NCBI GenBank assembly: GCA_024707145.1
Contig: JANQAI010000013.1
Location: 302,588-366,587 of the forward strand
Source: Magnetospirillum sp.
Lineage (GTDB): Bacteria > Pseudomonadota > Alphaproteobacteria > Rhodospirillales > Magnetospirillaceae
Length of the DNA stretch: 64,000 nucleotides
Reading direction: 5' to 3'
Part shown: in pieces, positions 8,129 through 17,342 of the stretch
How positions within the stretch are numbered: position 1 is the first letter of the stretch
How the letters are laid out: each line of letters opens with the position of its first letter
Translations under genes and position numbers: made by a program
Notes under the pieces: generated by a model
Told to the model about the DNA's origin: nothing
Databases searched by the model: none
What the model saw: the letters and a program-made list of their open reading frames with translations, nothing else

Positions 8129-9925
8129 CTAACGTGCCGGTGCGGCGTCGTCTATGACCAACTGCACCGAGGTGGAGCCCTGCCAGGTATCGGCCCGCAG
8201 GGTGCCTGCCAGGTGGAAGGCGCCGCCGCGGGTGGTCAGCAAGGCCTGGCCCAGGTCGGAATCGGCGGCGCGGAAGGCGATGGCCTTCAGGCTTTGTCCG
8301 CCGGCGCCCTTGGCGATCACCCGCACGTGGCCGTTGCCGACCACGTCGGCCTTGACGATGCGGGCGGCGATGACGGCGAAGCGCGGCTCGGGGTTGCCGG
8401 CGCCGAATGGCCCCAGTTGCTTCAGCGTCTCGATCAGGGCGGTGGTGCAGCCGGCGCAATCCAGGGCGCCGTCCAGTTCCAACACCGGCACCAGTTCTCC
8501 GCTGAGTTGCGCCTGCAGCCGTTCGGCCAGGAAGGCGCGGAAGTCGTGCAGTTTCTCGCGCAGAACGGTGAACCCCGCCGCCATGGCGTGGCCGCCGCCG
8601 GCCTTGAGGATGCCGGCCTGGCGGGCGGCGATGATGGCGGCGCCCAGGTCCAGGCCGGGCACCGAGCGGCCGGAACCCTTGCCTTCGCCGCCTTCCAGCG
8701 CCACCACGCAGGCGGGCCGGTTGTAGCGTTCCTTCAGCCGACCGGCGACGATGCCGATCACGCCGGGATGCCAGTCCTCGCCGGCGGCCAACACCAGCGG
8801 CAGGCCGTCATCGGCGCAGGCCTCCACCTGTTCGATGGCTTGTTGCAGGACGGCGGCCTCGATTTCCTGGCGGTCCTTGTTGTAGCCGTCCAGCAGCTTG
8901 GCGATCTCGGCCGCCTCCACCGGATCGTCGGTGGCGAGCAGGCGCGAGCCCAGTTCGGCCTTGCCCACGCGGCCGCCGGCATTGACGCGCGGCCCCAGCA
9001 CGTAGCCCAGGTGGTAGGCGTCGGGGCGCTCCTTGATGCCGGCCACGTCGGCCAGGGCCGACAGGCCCACATTGGCCCGCTTGGCCATGACCTTGAGCCC
9101 CTGCGTGACCAGGGCGCGGTTGACCCCCTTCAGCGGCACCACGTCGCACACCGTGCCCAGCGCCACGATGTCCAGCCATTGCAGCAGGTCGGGCGGGCGG
9201 CGCTCGCCGTACCAGCCGGCGGCCTTGAGCGCCCGGTTCACCGCCACCGCCAGCAGGAAGGCGACGCCGACGGCGGCCAGATGGCCGTGCGGGCTGTCCT
9301 CGTCCAGCCGGTTGGGATTGACCATGGCGAAGCAGCGGGGCAGTTCCGGCTCGGCCTCATGGTGGTCGGCGACGATGACGTCCAGCCCGGCCTCGGCCGC
9401 CGCCGCCAGGGGGGCGAAGGCGGTGGTGCCGCAATCCACCGTCACCACCACGCCGACGCCTTCGGACCGAAGCCGCAGCAAAGCGGGGGCGTTGGGGCCA
9501 TAGCCCTCGGCGATGCGGTCGGGAATGTGCACGCGGACGGTGGCGCCGGAGGCTTCCAGGAACACCCGCAGCAGCGCCGACGAGGTGGCGCCGTCCACGT
9601 CGTAATCGCCGAAGATGCCGATGGGCTCGCCGGCCATGACGGCGCGGGCCAGCCGCTCGGCCGCCTTGTCCATGTCCTTCAGGTGGCTGGGATCGGGCAG
9701 CAGGTGCTTGAGCGTGGGGGCGAGGAACAGTTCGGCCTCGTCCAGGCCGATGCCGCGCGCCGCCAGGGCACGGCCCACCACTTCGGGCAATCCCAGCCGC
9801 TGGGCCAGGGTCAGGGCCAGGCGTTCATCCGCCGCCGCCGCCTGCCAGCGCCGCCCGGTGACCGAGCGTTCGACGCCCAAGAAGGCGTCGCCGGAAAGCG
9901 CTTGCGCGGCGGCCTGGTGGCTCAT
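8129..9925 (-). CDS. recJ: Single-stranded-DNA-specific exonuclease RecJ
   Basis: 598 aa. The DHH phosphoesterase core is clear: DYDVDGATS near residue 107, VTVDCGTTA near 160, VADHHEAE near 185, and the C-terminal GRVGKAELGSRLL and GGGHAMAAGFTV elements, followed by an OB-type nucleic-acid-binding domain. RecJ degrades single-stranded DNA 5' to 3' in recombination and mismatch repair. It is the last gene of the alaC-hom-glpX-recJ operon; its ATG overlaps the glpX stop codon as ATGA, so translation is likely coupled. Confidence 0.96.
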   Translation of the reverse strand: MSHQAAAQALSGDAFLGVERSVTGRRWQAAAADERLALTLAQRLGLPEVVGRALAARGIGLDEAELFLAPTLKHLLPDPSHLKDMDKAAERLARAVMAGEPIGIFGDYDVDGATSSALLRVFLEASGATVRVHIPDRIAEGYGPNAPALLRLRSEGVGVVVTVDCGTTAFAPLAAAAEAGLDVIVADHHEAEPELPRCFAMVNPNRLDEDSPHGHLAAVGVAFLLAVAVNRALKAAGWYGERRPPDLLQWLDIVALGTVCDVVPLKGVNRALVTQGLKVMAKRANVGLSALADVAGIKERPDAYHLGYVLGPRVNAGGRVGKAELGSRLLATDDPVEAAEIAKLLDGYNKDRQEIEAAVLQQAIEQVEACADDGLPLVLAAGEDWHPGVIGIVAGRLKERYNRPACVVALEGGEGKGSGRSVPGLDLGAAIIAARQAGILKAGGGHAMAAGFTVLREKLHDFRAFLAERLQAQLSGELVPVLELDGALDCAGCTTALIETLKQLGPFGAGNPEPRFAVIAARIVKADVVGNGHVRVIAKGAGGQSLKAIAFRAADSDLGQALLTTRGGAFHLAGTLRADTWQGSTSVQLVIDDAAPAR

Positions 9926-10923
9926 CGGCTATGCAGCTTCACGTGCTTGTCGAAGTCGTGCCGCGCCGTGAGGTGGCGGAGCGTGCCGGTCATGGAGCGC
10001 ATGACCATGGAATGGCTCACCGCGCCGCCCTTGTGGAAGCGCACGCCCTTCAGCAGGTGGCCGTCGGTGATGCCGGTGGCGGCGAACATGACCTCGCCGC
10101 GCACCATCTGGTCCACATCCCACTTGGCGTTCAGGTTCTCGATGCCGGCGCGGCGGGCGCGGGCGCGCTCGTCCTCATTGCGCAGCATCAGCCGGCACTG
10201 CATCTGCCCGCCCAGGCACTTCAGGCCGGCGGCGGCCAGCACGCCCTGGGCGGCGCCGCCCGAGCCCATGTACAGGTCGATGCCGGTTTCCGGCAGGCCG
10301 GTGGCGATGGCGCCCGACACGTCGCCGTCGTCGATCAGCACGACGCGGGCGCCCGCTTCGTAGATGCGGCCCAGCAGGTCGGAATGGCGCGGGCGGTCCA
10401 GCATGCACACGGTCAGGTCGGTCACCGCCACGCCCTTGGCCCCGGCTACCCGGGCCAGGTTTTCCTCGGGCTCGCGGTCCAGGTCGATGATACCCTTGGG
10501 CAGGCGGCCGCCCACGGCGATCTTTTCCATGTAGACGTTGTCGGGCACGTGCAGGAACGAGCCGGAATCGGTGGCGGCCACCACCGACAGGGCGTTGTGG
10601 CTGCCCTTGGCGCAGATGGTGACGCCCTCGATGGCGGTCAGCGCGATGTCCACGCGCGGGCCCTTGCCGCTGCCCACCCGCTCGCCGGTATGCAGCGGGC
10701 AGGTGGCCTCCTCGGCCTCCCCGTTGACGATGATCCCTTCCATGGCCAAGCTGTTCAGCGCCTCGCGCATGGCCGCGGTGGCCGCCGCGTCGGCGGCCTT
10801 CTCGTCGCCGCGCCCGACCCAGCGGCCGGCGGCCAGCGCGCTGGCCTCGGTGACCCGCACCACCTCCAGGGCCAGGTTGCGGTCCAGGGCCTGCGGCGGC
10901 GGGACGAAGATGCGGTTGGGCAT
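9922..10923 (-). CDS. glpX: GlpX-like class II fructose-1,6-bisphosphatase family protein
   Basis: 333 aa from ATG 10923 (MPNRIFVPPPQALDRNL); the frame is open upstream, but no ribosome site or homology supports a longer start. The GlpX fold is recognisable throughout (GRGDEKAADAAA, GSHNALSVVAATDSGSF, DNVYMEKIAVGG, GQMQCRLMLRNEDERARA). Several normally invariant acidic residues differ: the family motif DPxEGT reads TAIEGV, and GGAPEG reads GGAAQG. These positions bind the catalytic metals in E. coli GlpX, so FBPase activity is doubtful. It sits 20 nt after hom and overlaps recJ, an arrangement common in alphaproteobacteria. Confidence 0.85.
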   Translation of the reverse strand: MPNRIFVPPPQALDRNLALEVVRVTEASALAAGRWVGRGDEKAADAAATAAMREALNSLAMEGIIVNGEAEEATCPLHTGERVGSGKGPRVDIALTAIEGVTICAKGSHNALSVVAATDSGSFLHVPDNVYMEKIAVGGRLPKGIIDLDREPEENLARVAGAKGVAVTDLTVCMLDRPRHSDLLGRIYEAGARVVLIDDGDVSGAIATGLPETGIDLYMGSGGAAQGVLAAAGLKCLGGQMQCRLMLRNEDERARARRAGIENLNAKWDVDQMVRGEVMFAATGITDGHLLKGVRFHKGGAVSHSMVMRSMTGTLRHLTARHDFDKHVKLHSR

Positions 10924-10943
10924 GGGGGCCTCGTCCTTCCCGG

Positions 10944-12236
10944 TTACAGATGCTCGATGCGGATGATGCGCGGCGGCTCCACCACCGCGCCCAGGGCGCC
11001 GATACGGGCGACCGCGCGCTCCATGGCGGCCTCGTCGGTGTCGTGCAGGGTCATCACCATGGGCACGGTCTCGCCGGGCGCGCGGCCGGGCTGGATCATC
11101 TGCTCCACCGACACCTGCTCGTCGCGCAGCGCGGCGGCCACGTCGGCCAGCACGCCGGGGCGGTCCACCACCATCAGTCGCATGTAATAGGCGCCCTGGC
11201 GGCCCGACAGCGGGGCGGCGGGCAGCGCCTGCAGCGCCGAGACCGGCACGCCGAAGGTCGGCGTGCGGCAGCCCCGCGCGATGTCGATCAGGTCGGCGGC
11301 CACGGCCGAGGCGGTGGGGCCGGCGCCGGCGCCGCGGCCTTCGTAGATGGAGCGGCCGACGAAATCGCCTTCCGCCACCACGGCGTTGAACACGCCGTCC
11401 ACATGGGCGATGGGGGTCTTGACCGGCACCATGCAGGGATGGACCCGCTGCTCGACGCCCTTGGCGGTGCGCCGGGCGATGCCCAGCAGCTTGATGCGGT
11501 AGCCCAGCTTCTCGGCGAAATCGATGTCCACTGCCGAGACGTGGCGGATGCCTTCGACGTGCATGGACTTGAAGTCCACCGGGGTGGCGAAGGCCAGGCT
11601 GGTGAGGATGCACAGCTTGTGGGCGGCGTCCACGCCGTCGATGTCGAAGCTGGGATCGGCCTCGGCATAGCCCAGCGCCTGCGCCTCGGCCAGCACGTCG
11701 GCGAAGTCGCGGCCGGTCTCGCGCATGGTGGTGAGGATGTAGTTGCAGGTGCCGTTGAGGATGCCGGTGACTTGGCTGATGGAATTGCCGGCCAAGCCTT
11801 CCTTCAGCGCCTTGATGATGGGGATGCCGCCGGCCACCGCCGCCTCGAAGGCCAGCGACAGGCCTTTGGCCTCGGCGGCCTCGGCCAGGGCGGTGCCGTG
11901 ATGGGCCAGCAGCGCCTTGTTGGCGGTGACCACGTGGCGGCCCTTGGCAATGGCGGTTTCCACCACCGTCTTGGCGATGCCGTCGGAGCCGCCGATGACC
12001 TCGACCACCACGTCCACCTCGGCCTCGGCGGCCATCCTGGCGGCGTCCTCGTACCAGACGACGGAAGCGGGGATGGTCACCCCGCGATCCTTCGAGCGGT
12101 CGCGCGCCGACACCGCCGCCACCTCGATGGCGCGGCCCGAACGGGCGGCGATGGCCCCGGCATTGTCGGCGAGCAGCTTGATCAGTCCGGCACCAACGGT
12201 GCCCAGTCCGGCAACAGCGATCTTCAAGGGTTTCAT
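10944..12236 (-). CDS. hom: Homoserine dehydrogenase
   Basis: 430 aa. The N-terminal NAD(P) site is AVAGLGTVGAGL (residues 7-18). The catalytic domain contains TANKALLAHHG, FEAAVAGGIPIIKALKEGLAGN and the signature ATPVDFKSMHVEG region, and the last 80 residues form an ACT domain (MRLMVVDRPGVLADVAAAL). The enzyme reduces aspartate semialdehyde to homoserine for threonine and methionine synthesis; the ACT domain usually gives threonine feedback control. Its start overlaps the alaC stop (TGATG), so it is the second gene of the operon. Confidence 0.97.
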   Translation of the reverse strand: MKPLKIAVAGLGTVGAGLIKLLADNAGAIAARSGRAIEVAAVSARDRSKDRGVTIPASVVWYEDAARMAAEAEVDVVVEVIGGSDGIAKTVVETAIAKGRHVVTANKALLAHHGTALAEAAEAKGLSLAFEAAVAGGIPIIKALKEGLAGNSISQVTGILNGTCNYILTTMRETGRDFADVLAEAQALGYAEADPSFDIDGVDAAHKLCILTSLAFATPVDFKSMHVEGIRHVSAVDIDFAEKLGYRIKLLGIARRTAKGVEQRVHPCMVPVKTPIAHVDGVFNAVVAEGDFVGRSIYEGRGAGAGPTASAVAADLIDIARGCRTPTFGVPVSALQALPAAPLSGRQGAYYMRLMVVDRPGVLADVAAALRDEQVSVEQMIQPGRAPGETVPMVMTLHDTDEAAMERAVARIGALGAVVEPPRIIRIEHL

Positions 12237-13465
12237 CAGCCAGCCACCGCCCTCTGTTTCTCCGATTCCTCCAGGACCTTGTCGTAATTGGTCAGGAAGG
12301 ACTTGATGTTGCGCACCGCCTGCCGGGTGCGATGCCGGTTCTCGACCAGACCGATGCGGACGTAATTGTCGCCGTATTCGCCGAAGCCGATGCCGGGCGC
12401 CACCGCCACCTGGGCCTCGCGCATGAGCAGCTTGGAGAATTCCAGCGAGCCGAGATGGGCGAAGGCCTTGGGGATGGGCGCCCAGGCGAACATGGTAGCG
12501 GGCGGCGAGGGCACGTCCCAGCCGGCGGCGTGCAGTCCCTCGATCAGGACGTCGCGGCGCGCCTTGTACATCTGACGGATGTCCTCGACGCAGTCCTGCG
12601 GGCCGTTCAGCGCCGCCGTGGCCGCCACCTGGATGGGGGTGAAGGCGCCGTAATCCAGATACGACTTGATGCGCCCCAGGGCGCCGATCAGCTTCTTGTT
12701 GCCGGCGGCGAAGCCGATGCGCCAGCCCGGCATGTTGTAGGTCTTCGACATGGAGGTGAACTCCACCGCGATGTCCTTGGCGCCGGGAATCTGCAGGATG
12801 GACGGCGGCGGGGCGACATCGAAATAGATCTCGGAATAGGCCAGGTCCGACAGGATCCAGATGCCGTGATGGCGGCAGAAATCCACCACCTGGCCATAGA
12901 AGTCCAAGTCGGCCAGCAGCGCCGTGGGGTTGCTGGGATAGTTCAGCACCAGGGCGATGGGCTTGGGCACCGAGTGGCGCACGGCGCGGTCAAGCGCCTT
13001 CAGGAATTCGGCGTCCGGGGTCACCGGCACGTAGCGGCACGAGCCGCCGGCGATGATGAAGCCGTAGGGATGGATGGGATAGCTGGGGTTGGGCACCAGC
13101 ACCACGTCGCCGGGGCTGGTGATGGCGTTGGCCAAATTGGCCAAGCCTTCCTTGGAGCCCAGGGTGACGATGCATTCGCTTTCCTGGTCCAACTCGACGC
13201 CGAAGCGGCGGTGGTAGTAACCCACCAGGGCCTTGCGCAGGCCGGGGATGCCGCGGCTCATGGAATAGCGGTGGGCGCGCGGATTGCGGGCGGCCTCCAC
13301 CAGCTTGTCGACGATGTGGGCGGGGGTGGGCTGGTCGGGATTGCCCATGCCGAAATCGATGATGTCGTCGCCGGCGGCACGAGTTCGGGCCTTCATGGCG
13401 TTCACTTCCGCGAACACATATGGGGGAAGGCGCTTGATCCGATGGAATTCCTGTTCCGTGCTCAT
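12236..13465 (-). CDS. alaC: AlaC-like alanine/aspartate aminotransferase
   Basis: 409 aa, a class I/II PLP aminotransferase. It resembles E. coli AlaC throughout: RIKRLPPYVFAEVNAMK at the N-terminus, IDFGMGNPDQPTP, the PLP lysine in SMSKTYNMPGWRIGF, and PGIGFGEYGDNYVRIGL near the end. AlaC-type enzymes make alanine from pyruvate and glutamate; related enzymes act on aspartate or LL-diaminopimelate, so substrate choice is open. It is the first gene of the operon with hom, glpX and recJ; the promoter must lie in 13466-13683. Confidence 0.9.
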   Translation of the reverse strand: MSTEQEFHRIKRLPPYVFAEVNAMKARTRAAGDDIIDFGMGNPDQPTPAHIVDKLVEAARNPRAHRYSMSRGIPGLRKALVGYYHRRFGVELDQESECIVTLGSKEGLANLANAITSPGDVVLVPNPSYPIHPYGFIIAGGSCRYVPVTPDAEFLKALDRAVRHSVPKPIALVLNYPSNPTALLADLDFYGQVVDFCRHHGIWILSDLAYSEIYFDVAPPPSILQIPGAKDIAVEFTSMSKTYNMPGWRIGFAAGNKKLIGALGRIKSYLDYGAFTPIQVAATAALNGPQDCVEDIRQMYKARRDVLIEGLHAAGWDVPSPPATMFAWAPIPKAFAHLGSLEFSKLLMREAQVAVAPGIGFGEYGDNYVRIGLVENRHRTRQAVRNIKSFLTNYDKVLEESEKQRAVAG

Positions 13466-13683
13466 GATGCCGATCTTTCATCCGCCAATCCGAGCCTCGC
13501 ACAAATTCTGGGCCCGAAAGGGCGGCCGCGAGGATTGGGAAGGGCCATATCTAGCGCGGCCAGGGTTAAGAATCGATATCTTTTTGGGTAGAGGCGCGCA
13601 ACGAACTTGTCATCCCTGGGGCGAGTTGGCGCGGGGTAAGGTGCGGGCCCGGACCCGGCCTTGGCAAGCGGCAGGACGGGGCA

Positions 13684-13991
13684 TTACTCGTCCGGTGCTT
13701 CGCCGCTTACCCGACGGCGGCAGCCCCATTCGGCGAGGACGCGGTTGATGTCGTCCAGCACGAAGTGGCGCGCCGAATCCCTGTCGTAGCCTTCGGCCAG
13801 CAGGTCGCCGTATTCGGTGTAGGTGTGACGCACATAGGCCACCAGCGAGGCCCAGGCCGCACTTTGCGGTGAGGCGTGCTTCAGGCCGGGGAATCCTGCG
13901 CGTGGTCCAGGATGGCGGCGCGGTCGAAGCCCGGCACCGTCGGCGCGATGACCGCCAGCGCCTCGGCGATGGCGGTGCGGCGCGCCGTCAC
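13684..13991 (-). pseudogene. DUF2293 domain protein (frameshifted)
   Basis: The gene starts at GTG 13991, 12 nt after the stop of the OmpA-like lipoprotein gene. The N-terminal part reads VTARRTAIAEALAVIAPTVP then FDRAAILDHAQDSP. One base appears missing near 13882-13887. In the corrected frame it continues HASPQSAAWASLVAYVRHTY, TEYGDLLAEGYDRDSARHFV and ends at TAA 13684, about 102 aa. The TEYDxLLxxGxxRxxARxxV pattern is typical of DUF2293, a short helical family of unknown function in alphaproteobacteria and fungi. Confidence 0.72.
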
Positions 13992-14003
13992 CCCAGCACC
14001 CGC

Positions 14004-15185
14004 CTACAGGACGTCGATATAGACCTGGGCGCCGGTCCCACCGTCGGCTGCGCCGTCGGCACCGACCATGATCTTGCGGGCGGGCACGCCGCGCTTGGCC
14101 AGTTCGCGGGCCACCGCGTTGGCGCGCTGCATGGAAGCCTCCAGCCCGCCCATCATCTGCTGCACCGCGTCGCCGTGCCCGAGGGCGGCGGACGGCGAAT
14201 AGCCGACCACGCGGACGATGCCGCCGGTCTGCTTGTACAGGCGGGCCACCTCGGCGATGGCGGAGCGGTCGGCGCTGGTCAGCTCGGACGAGCCGGCGCG
14301 GAAATCCACCGAAGCCACCTGGAAGCTGGCCGCCGGTTGGGGCGCCGGGGCGGCCAGACCCTTGCCGCCACCCTTGACCGCACGCTTGGACGAGGGCGGC
14401 ACCAGATGGATGGGCTCGTCCTCGCGCACGCCGAAGGCGGCGCTGGTGCCGGTGCTGGCGGTGGCGACGGCCTGGGGCATGTCCACCATGCCCGGATGGA
14501 CAGTCTGGCTGGCCGATTCGGCCAGGCGCTTCTGGAACTGTTCCTGCAGCGGACGGCCGCGGCCGCGCACCGGAACGGTCTCGGGCACATCGGCGGGCTG
14601 CGGCGGCGTCATGTTGACGCTGGCGGGCGGAGCGGTCGGCCCTTCGTCGCGCGCCTGCTGGGTGCGGCGGTCGGGCGACAGCCGGTTGGCGGCGGCCTGG
14701 GCCACCTGGGATGGCGGCGGCAGTTCCTGGGTGGTGACGGCGGGCTTGGGCGGCACCGCCGGCTGGACGGTGGCGGCCTGGGGTGCCGTGGTTTTGGGCG
14801 TCGTGTTCTGGGGTGCGGCGGCCACCTGGGTGTCGGCGGGGGCCTTGCGGGCCAACTGCCTGGTCGGGCTGACCTCGCGACGCACCGGCTCGGCGTATTT
14901 CAAATTGCCCTTGTCGGCAGGCAGGCCCTTGGCGAGGTCTTTGCGGGTGTCCGCCGGGGTCTTGTAGACGTCGGGGTACTCACCCTTGGGCGGAACCGTG
15001 GCGGCCGCCTCGGTGCGGTCGCTGCCGGTCACCAGATCCTCGGCGCTCTTATACCATTCGACCGGGTTGACGGCGTCGGGGATGGACGAGCAGCCGGCCA
15101 GCATGACCACGGCCAACACGGCCTTGCCGGCCGTCAGCGCGCGTTCGCGGTTGCGGCCGAAGCCCAGATCGAAGCGACCCAACAT
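14004..15185 (-). CDS. OmpA-like domain lipoprotein with proline-rich linker
   Basis: 393 aa from ATG 15185 (MLGRFDLGFGRN), chosen because a lipoprotein signal with lipobox VVMLAGC follows; a frame-compatible start 16 codons upstream lacks a clear ribosome site. A Pro/Ala/Thr-rich linker of roughly 150 residues separates the lipid anchor from the C-terminal domain. That domain reads FRAGSSELTSADRSAIAEVA, VRVVGYS and MQRANAVARELAKRGVPARK, the OmpA/MotB peptidoglycan-binding pattern. It is likely an outer-membrane-anchored, wall-binding protein. The DUF2293 gene follows directly. Confidence 0.83.
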   Translation of the reverse strand: MLGRFDLGFGRNRERALTAGKAVLAVVMLAGCSSIPDAVNPVEWYKSAEDLVTGSDRTEAAATVPPKGEYPDVYKTPADTRKDLAKGLPADKGNLKYAEPVRREVSPTRQLARKAPADTQVAAAPQNTTPKTTAPQAATVQPAVPPKPAVTTQELPPPSQVAQAAANRLSPDRRTQQARDEGPTAPPASVNMTPPQPADVPETVPVRGRGRPLQEQFQKRLAESASQTVHPGMVDMPQAVATASTGTSAAFGVREDEPIHLVPPSSKRAVKGGGKGLAAPAPQPAASFQVASVDFRAGSSELTSADRSAIAEVARLYKQTGGIVRVVGYSPSAALGHGDAVQQMMGGLEASMQRANAVARELAKRGVPARKIMVGADGAADGGTGAQVYIDVL

Positions 15186-15400
15186 GGTATGACCCACCAC
15201 CCCAGATGACATAGAGAATGGACGCGCAGCCAACTTTTACGGCAAGTTCACGTTTAACAGGCCAGCGATCGAAAGTATATAGGGCTATATGAACGTTGCG
15301 AAGGGGGAGAGTGCCTTTCTGCCAGCGTTCTATTCCCTCTGCGGTGTTGCCGCGAAATGTCCCTTAGCGTTCCCTACATCGCTCCCTAACGAGGAATCAT

Positions 15401-17197
15401 ATGGCCGAACAGATGGGCACCGATATCAAGCTGGTAGACGCCGCCGAATTATCCAAAGCGATGGCCAACATCGCGGAACGCAGTCAACGCATCGTTGCGG
15501 AATTCCTCAGCCGCCAGGCGGCCGAGCCGTCGGCGGTCAACCTGGATCCGCTGAACATCGGCCACGCCTTCCTGGAGATGACGACGAAGTTGATGAGCGA
15601 CCCGGCCAAGCTGGTCGAGGCGAACTTCAACCTTTGGCAGGATTACATGGCGCTGTGGCAGAACACCGCGCTGCGTTTCCTGGGTGAGCAGGCCCAACCG
15701 GTGGCCAAGCCCGACGCCGCCGACCGCCGCTTCAAGGACGAGATGTGGGAAGAGAACGAAATCTTCGACTTCATCAAGCAGTCCTACCTGCTGTCGGCGC
15801 GCTACCTGCACGGCGTCGTCCACGGCGTCGAGGGGCTGGATGAACACACCGCCCAGAAGGTGGATTTCTATACCCGCCAGTTCGTGGACGCCATGGCGCC
15901 CTCCAACTTCGTGCTGACCAACCCGGAGGTGCTGCGCGCCACCGTGGAATCGGGCGGCGAGAACCTGGTCAAGGGCCTGAACAACCTGCTGGACGACCTG
16001 GAGCGCGGCAAGGGCAAGCTGTCCATCAAGATGACCGACTACGACGCCTTCAAGGTGGGCGAGAACATCGCCGTCACCCCGGGCAAGGTCGTCTTCCAGG
16101 ACGACCTGATGCAGTTGGTCCAGTACACCCCCACCACCGAGACGGCCCTCAAGGCGCCGCTGCTGGTGGTGCCGCCGTGGATCAACAAGTTCTACATCCT
16201 GGACCTGCGCGCCAAGAACAGCTTCATCAAGTGGGCGGTGGACCAGGGCCATACGGTGTTCGTCATCTCCTGGGTCAATCCGGACGAGGCGCTGGCCGCC
16301 AAGGCCTTCACCGACTACATGCTCGAAGGGCCGCTGGCCGCGCTGGACGCCATCGAGAAGGCCACCGGCGAGCGCCAGGTCAACATCGTCGGCTATTGCC
16401 TGGGCGGCACGCTGACCGTGTGCACCCTGGCCTACATGGCCGAGAAGGGCGACGACCGCATCCTGTCGGCCACCCTGCTCACCACCATGACCGACTTCCA
16501 CGAGCCGGGCGAGCTGGGCGTCTTCATCGACGAGGAGCAGCTGACCAACATCGAAGGGCTGATGAGCCAGCACGGCTATCTGGACGGCCGCGACATGGCC
16601 ATGACCTTCAACATGCTGCGCGCCAACGACCTGATCTGGTCGTTCGTGGTCAACAACTACCTGCTCGGCAAGGATCCGTTCCCGTTCGACCTGCTGTACT
16701 GGAACTCGGATTCCACCCGCATGCCGGCGGCCATGCACAGCTTCTACCTGCGCAAGATGTACCAGGAGAACCAGTTGGTGGTTCCCGGCGGCATCCAGCT
16801 GAACGGCGTCGACATCGACCTGTCCAAGATCAAGACGCCCATCTACATGCTGTCCACCCGCGAGGACCACATCGCCCCGTGGAAGAGCACCTTCGCCCTG
16901 ACCCAGAATACCTCGGGTCCGGTCAAGTTCGTGCTGGCGGCCTCGGGCCACATCGCCGGCGTGGTCAACCCGCCCGCCGCCAACAAGTATTGCTTCTGGA
17001 CCAACGGCAAGAAGGTCAAGAATCCCGACACTTGGCTGAACGGCGCCAAGCAGGAGGAAGGCTCGTGGTGGCCCGACTGGCACGCCTGGGCCGCCAAGTT
17101 CGCCGGTTCCCAGGTGCCGGCCCGCAAGCCGGGCGATGGCAAGCTCAAGGCGCTGGAGGATGCGCCTGGCGCCTACGTCAAGGTGCGCGCGGTCTGA
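15401..17197 (+). CDS. phaC: Class I poly(3-hydroxyalkanoate) synthase PhaC
   Basis: 598 aa, the normal class I length. The N-terminal PhaC domain covers about residues 90-260 (LNIGHAFLEMTTKLMSDPAK, FIKQSYLLSARYL). The catalytic domain has the lipase-like box GYCLGG with nucleophile Cys at about residue 333, the acid in STREDHIAPW and the histidine in ASGHIAGVVNPP. It polymerises 3-hydroxyacyl-CoA into storage granules. GAGGAATCAT precedes ATG 15401. The gene stands alone: no phaAB or phasin lies next to it. A terminator follows at 17223. Confidence 0.97.
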   Translation: MAEQMGTDIKLVDAAELSKAMANIAERSQRIVAEFLSRQAAEPSAVNLDPLNIGHAFLEMTTKLMSDPAKLVEANFNLWQDYMALWQNTALRFLGEQAQPVAKPDAADRRFKDEMWEENEIFDFIKQSYLLSARYLHGVVHGVEGLDEHTAQKVDFYTRQFVDAMAPSNFVLTNPEVLRATVESGGENLVKGLNNLLDDLERGKGKLSIKMTDYDAFKVGENIAVTPGKVVFQDDLMQLVQYTPTTETALKAPLLVVPPWINKFYILDLRAKNSFIKWAVDQGHTVFVISWVNPDEALAAKAFTDYMLEGPLAALDAIEKATGERQVNIVGYCLGGTLTVCTLAYMAEKGDDRILSATLLTTMTDFHEPGELGVFIDEEQLTNIEGLMSQHGYLDGRDMAMTFNMLRANDLIWSFVVNNYLLGKDPFPFDLLYWNSDSTRMPAAMHSFYLRKMYQENQLVVPGGIQLNGVDIDLSKIKTPIYMLSTREDHIAPWKSTFALTQNTSGPVKFVLAASGHIAGVVNPPAANKYCFWTNGKKVKNPDTWLNGAKQEEGSWWPDWHAWAAKFAGSQVPARKPGDGKLKALEDAPGAYVKVRAV

Positions 17198-17222
17198 AAT
17201 CCCGGCCATCTGGGCCTGAATG

Positions 17223-17258
17223 GGCGGCGTCGGCTTCGGCCGGCGCCGCCTTTCGTTT
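17223..17258 (+). terminator. Rho-independent terminator after phaC
   Basis: The stem GGCGGCG..GGC / GCC..CGCCGCC with a TTCG loop is followed by TTTCGTTT, 25 nt after the phaC stop. Confidence 0.8.
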
Positions 17259-17342
17259 GTCGGGTCTGTGAATGTATTCCTTGACGGCAGCCCTCGCATT
17301 TTGGTAGAACAAATAAAGAACTTTTCATGCGGGAGACGAAGA

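Noticed and set aside
8213-10363. A 716-codon plus-strand frame across recJ and glpX
   Set aside because: It lies fully antisense to two well-supported genes and has the composition of a reverse-complement frame.
13466-13683. A riboswitch or attenuator upstream of the alaC-hom operon
   Set aside because: No leader peptide with Thr/Met runs and no convincing antiterminator pair could be seen.
15449-17299. A 616-codon minus-strand frame across phaC
   Set aside because: It is antisense to an intact PHA synthase with all catalytic residues; there is no ribosome site or homology.
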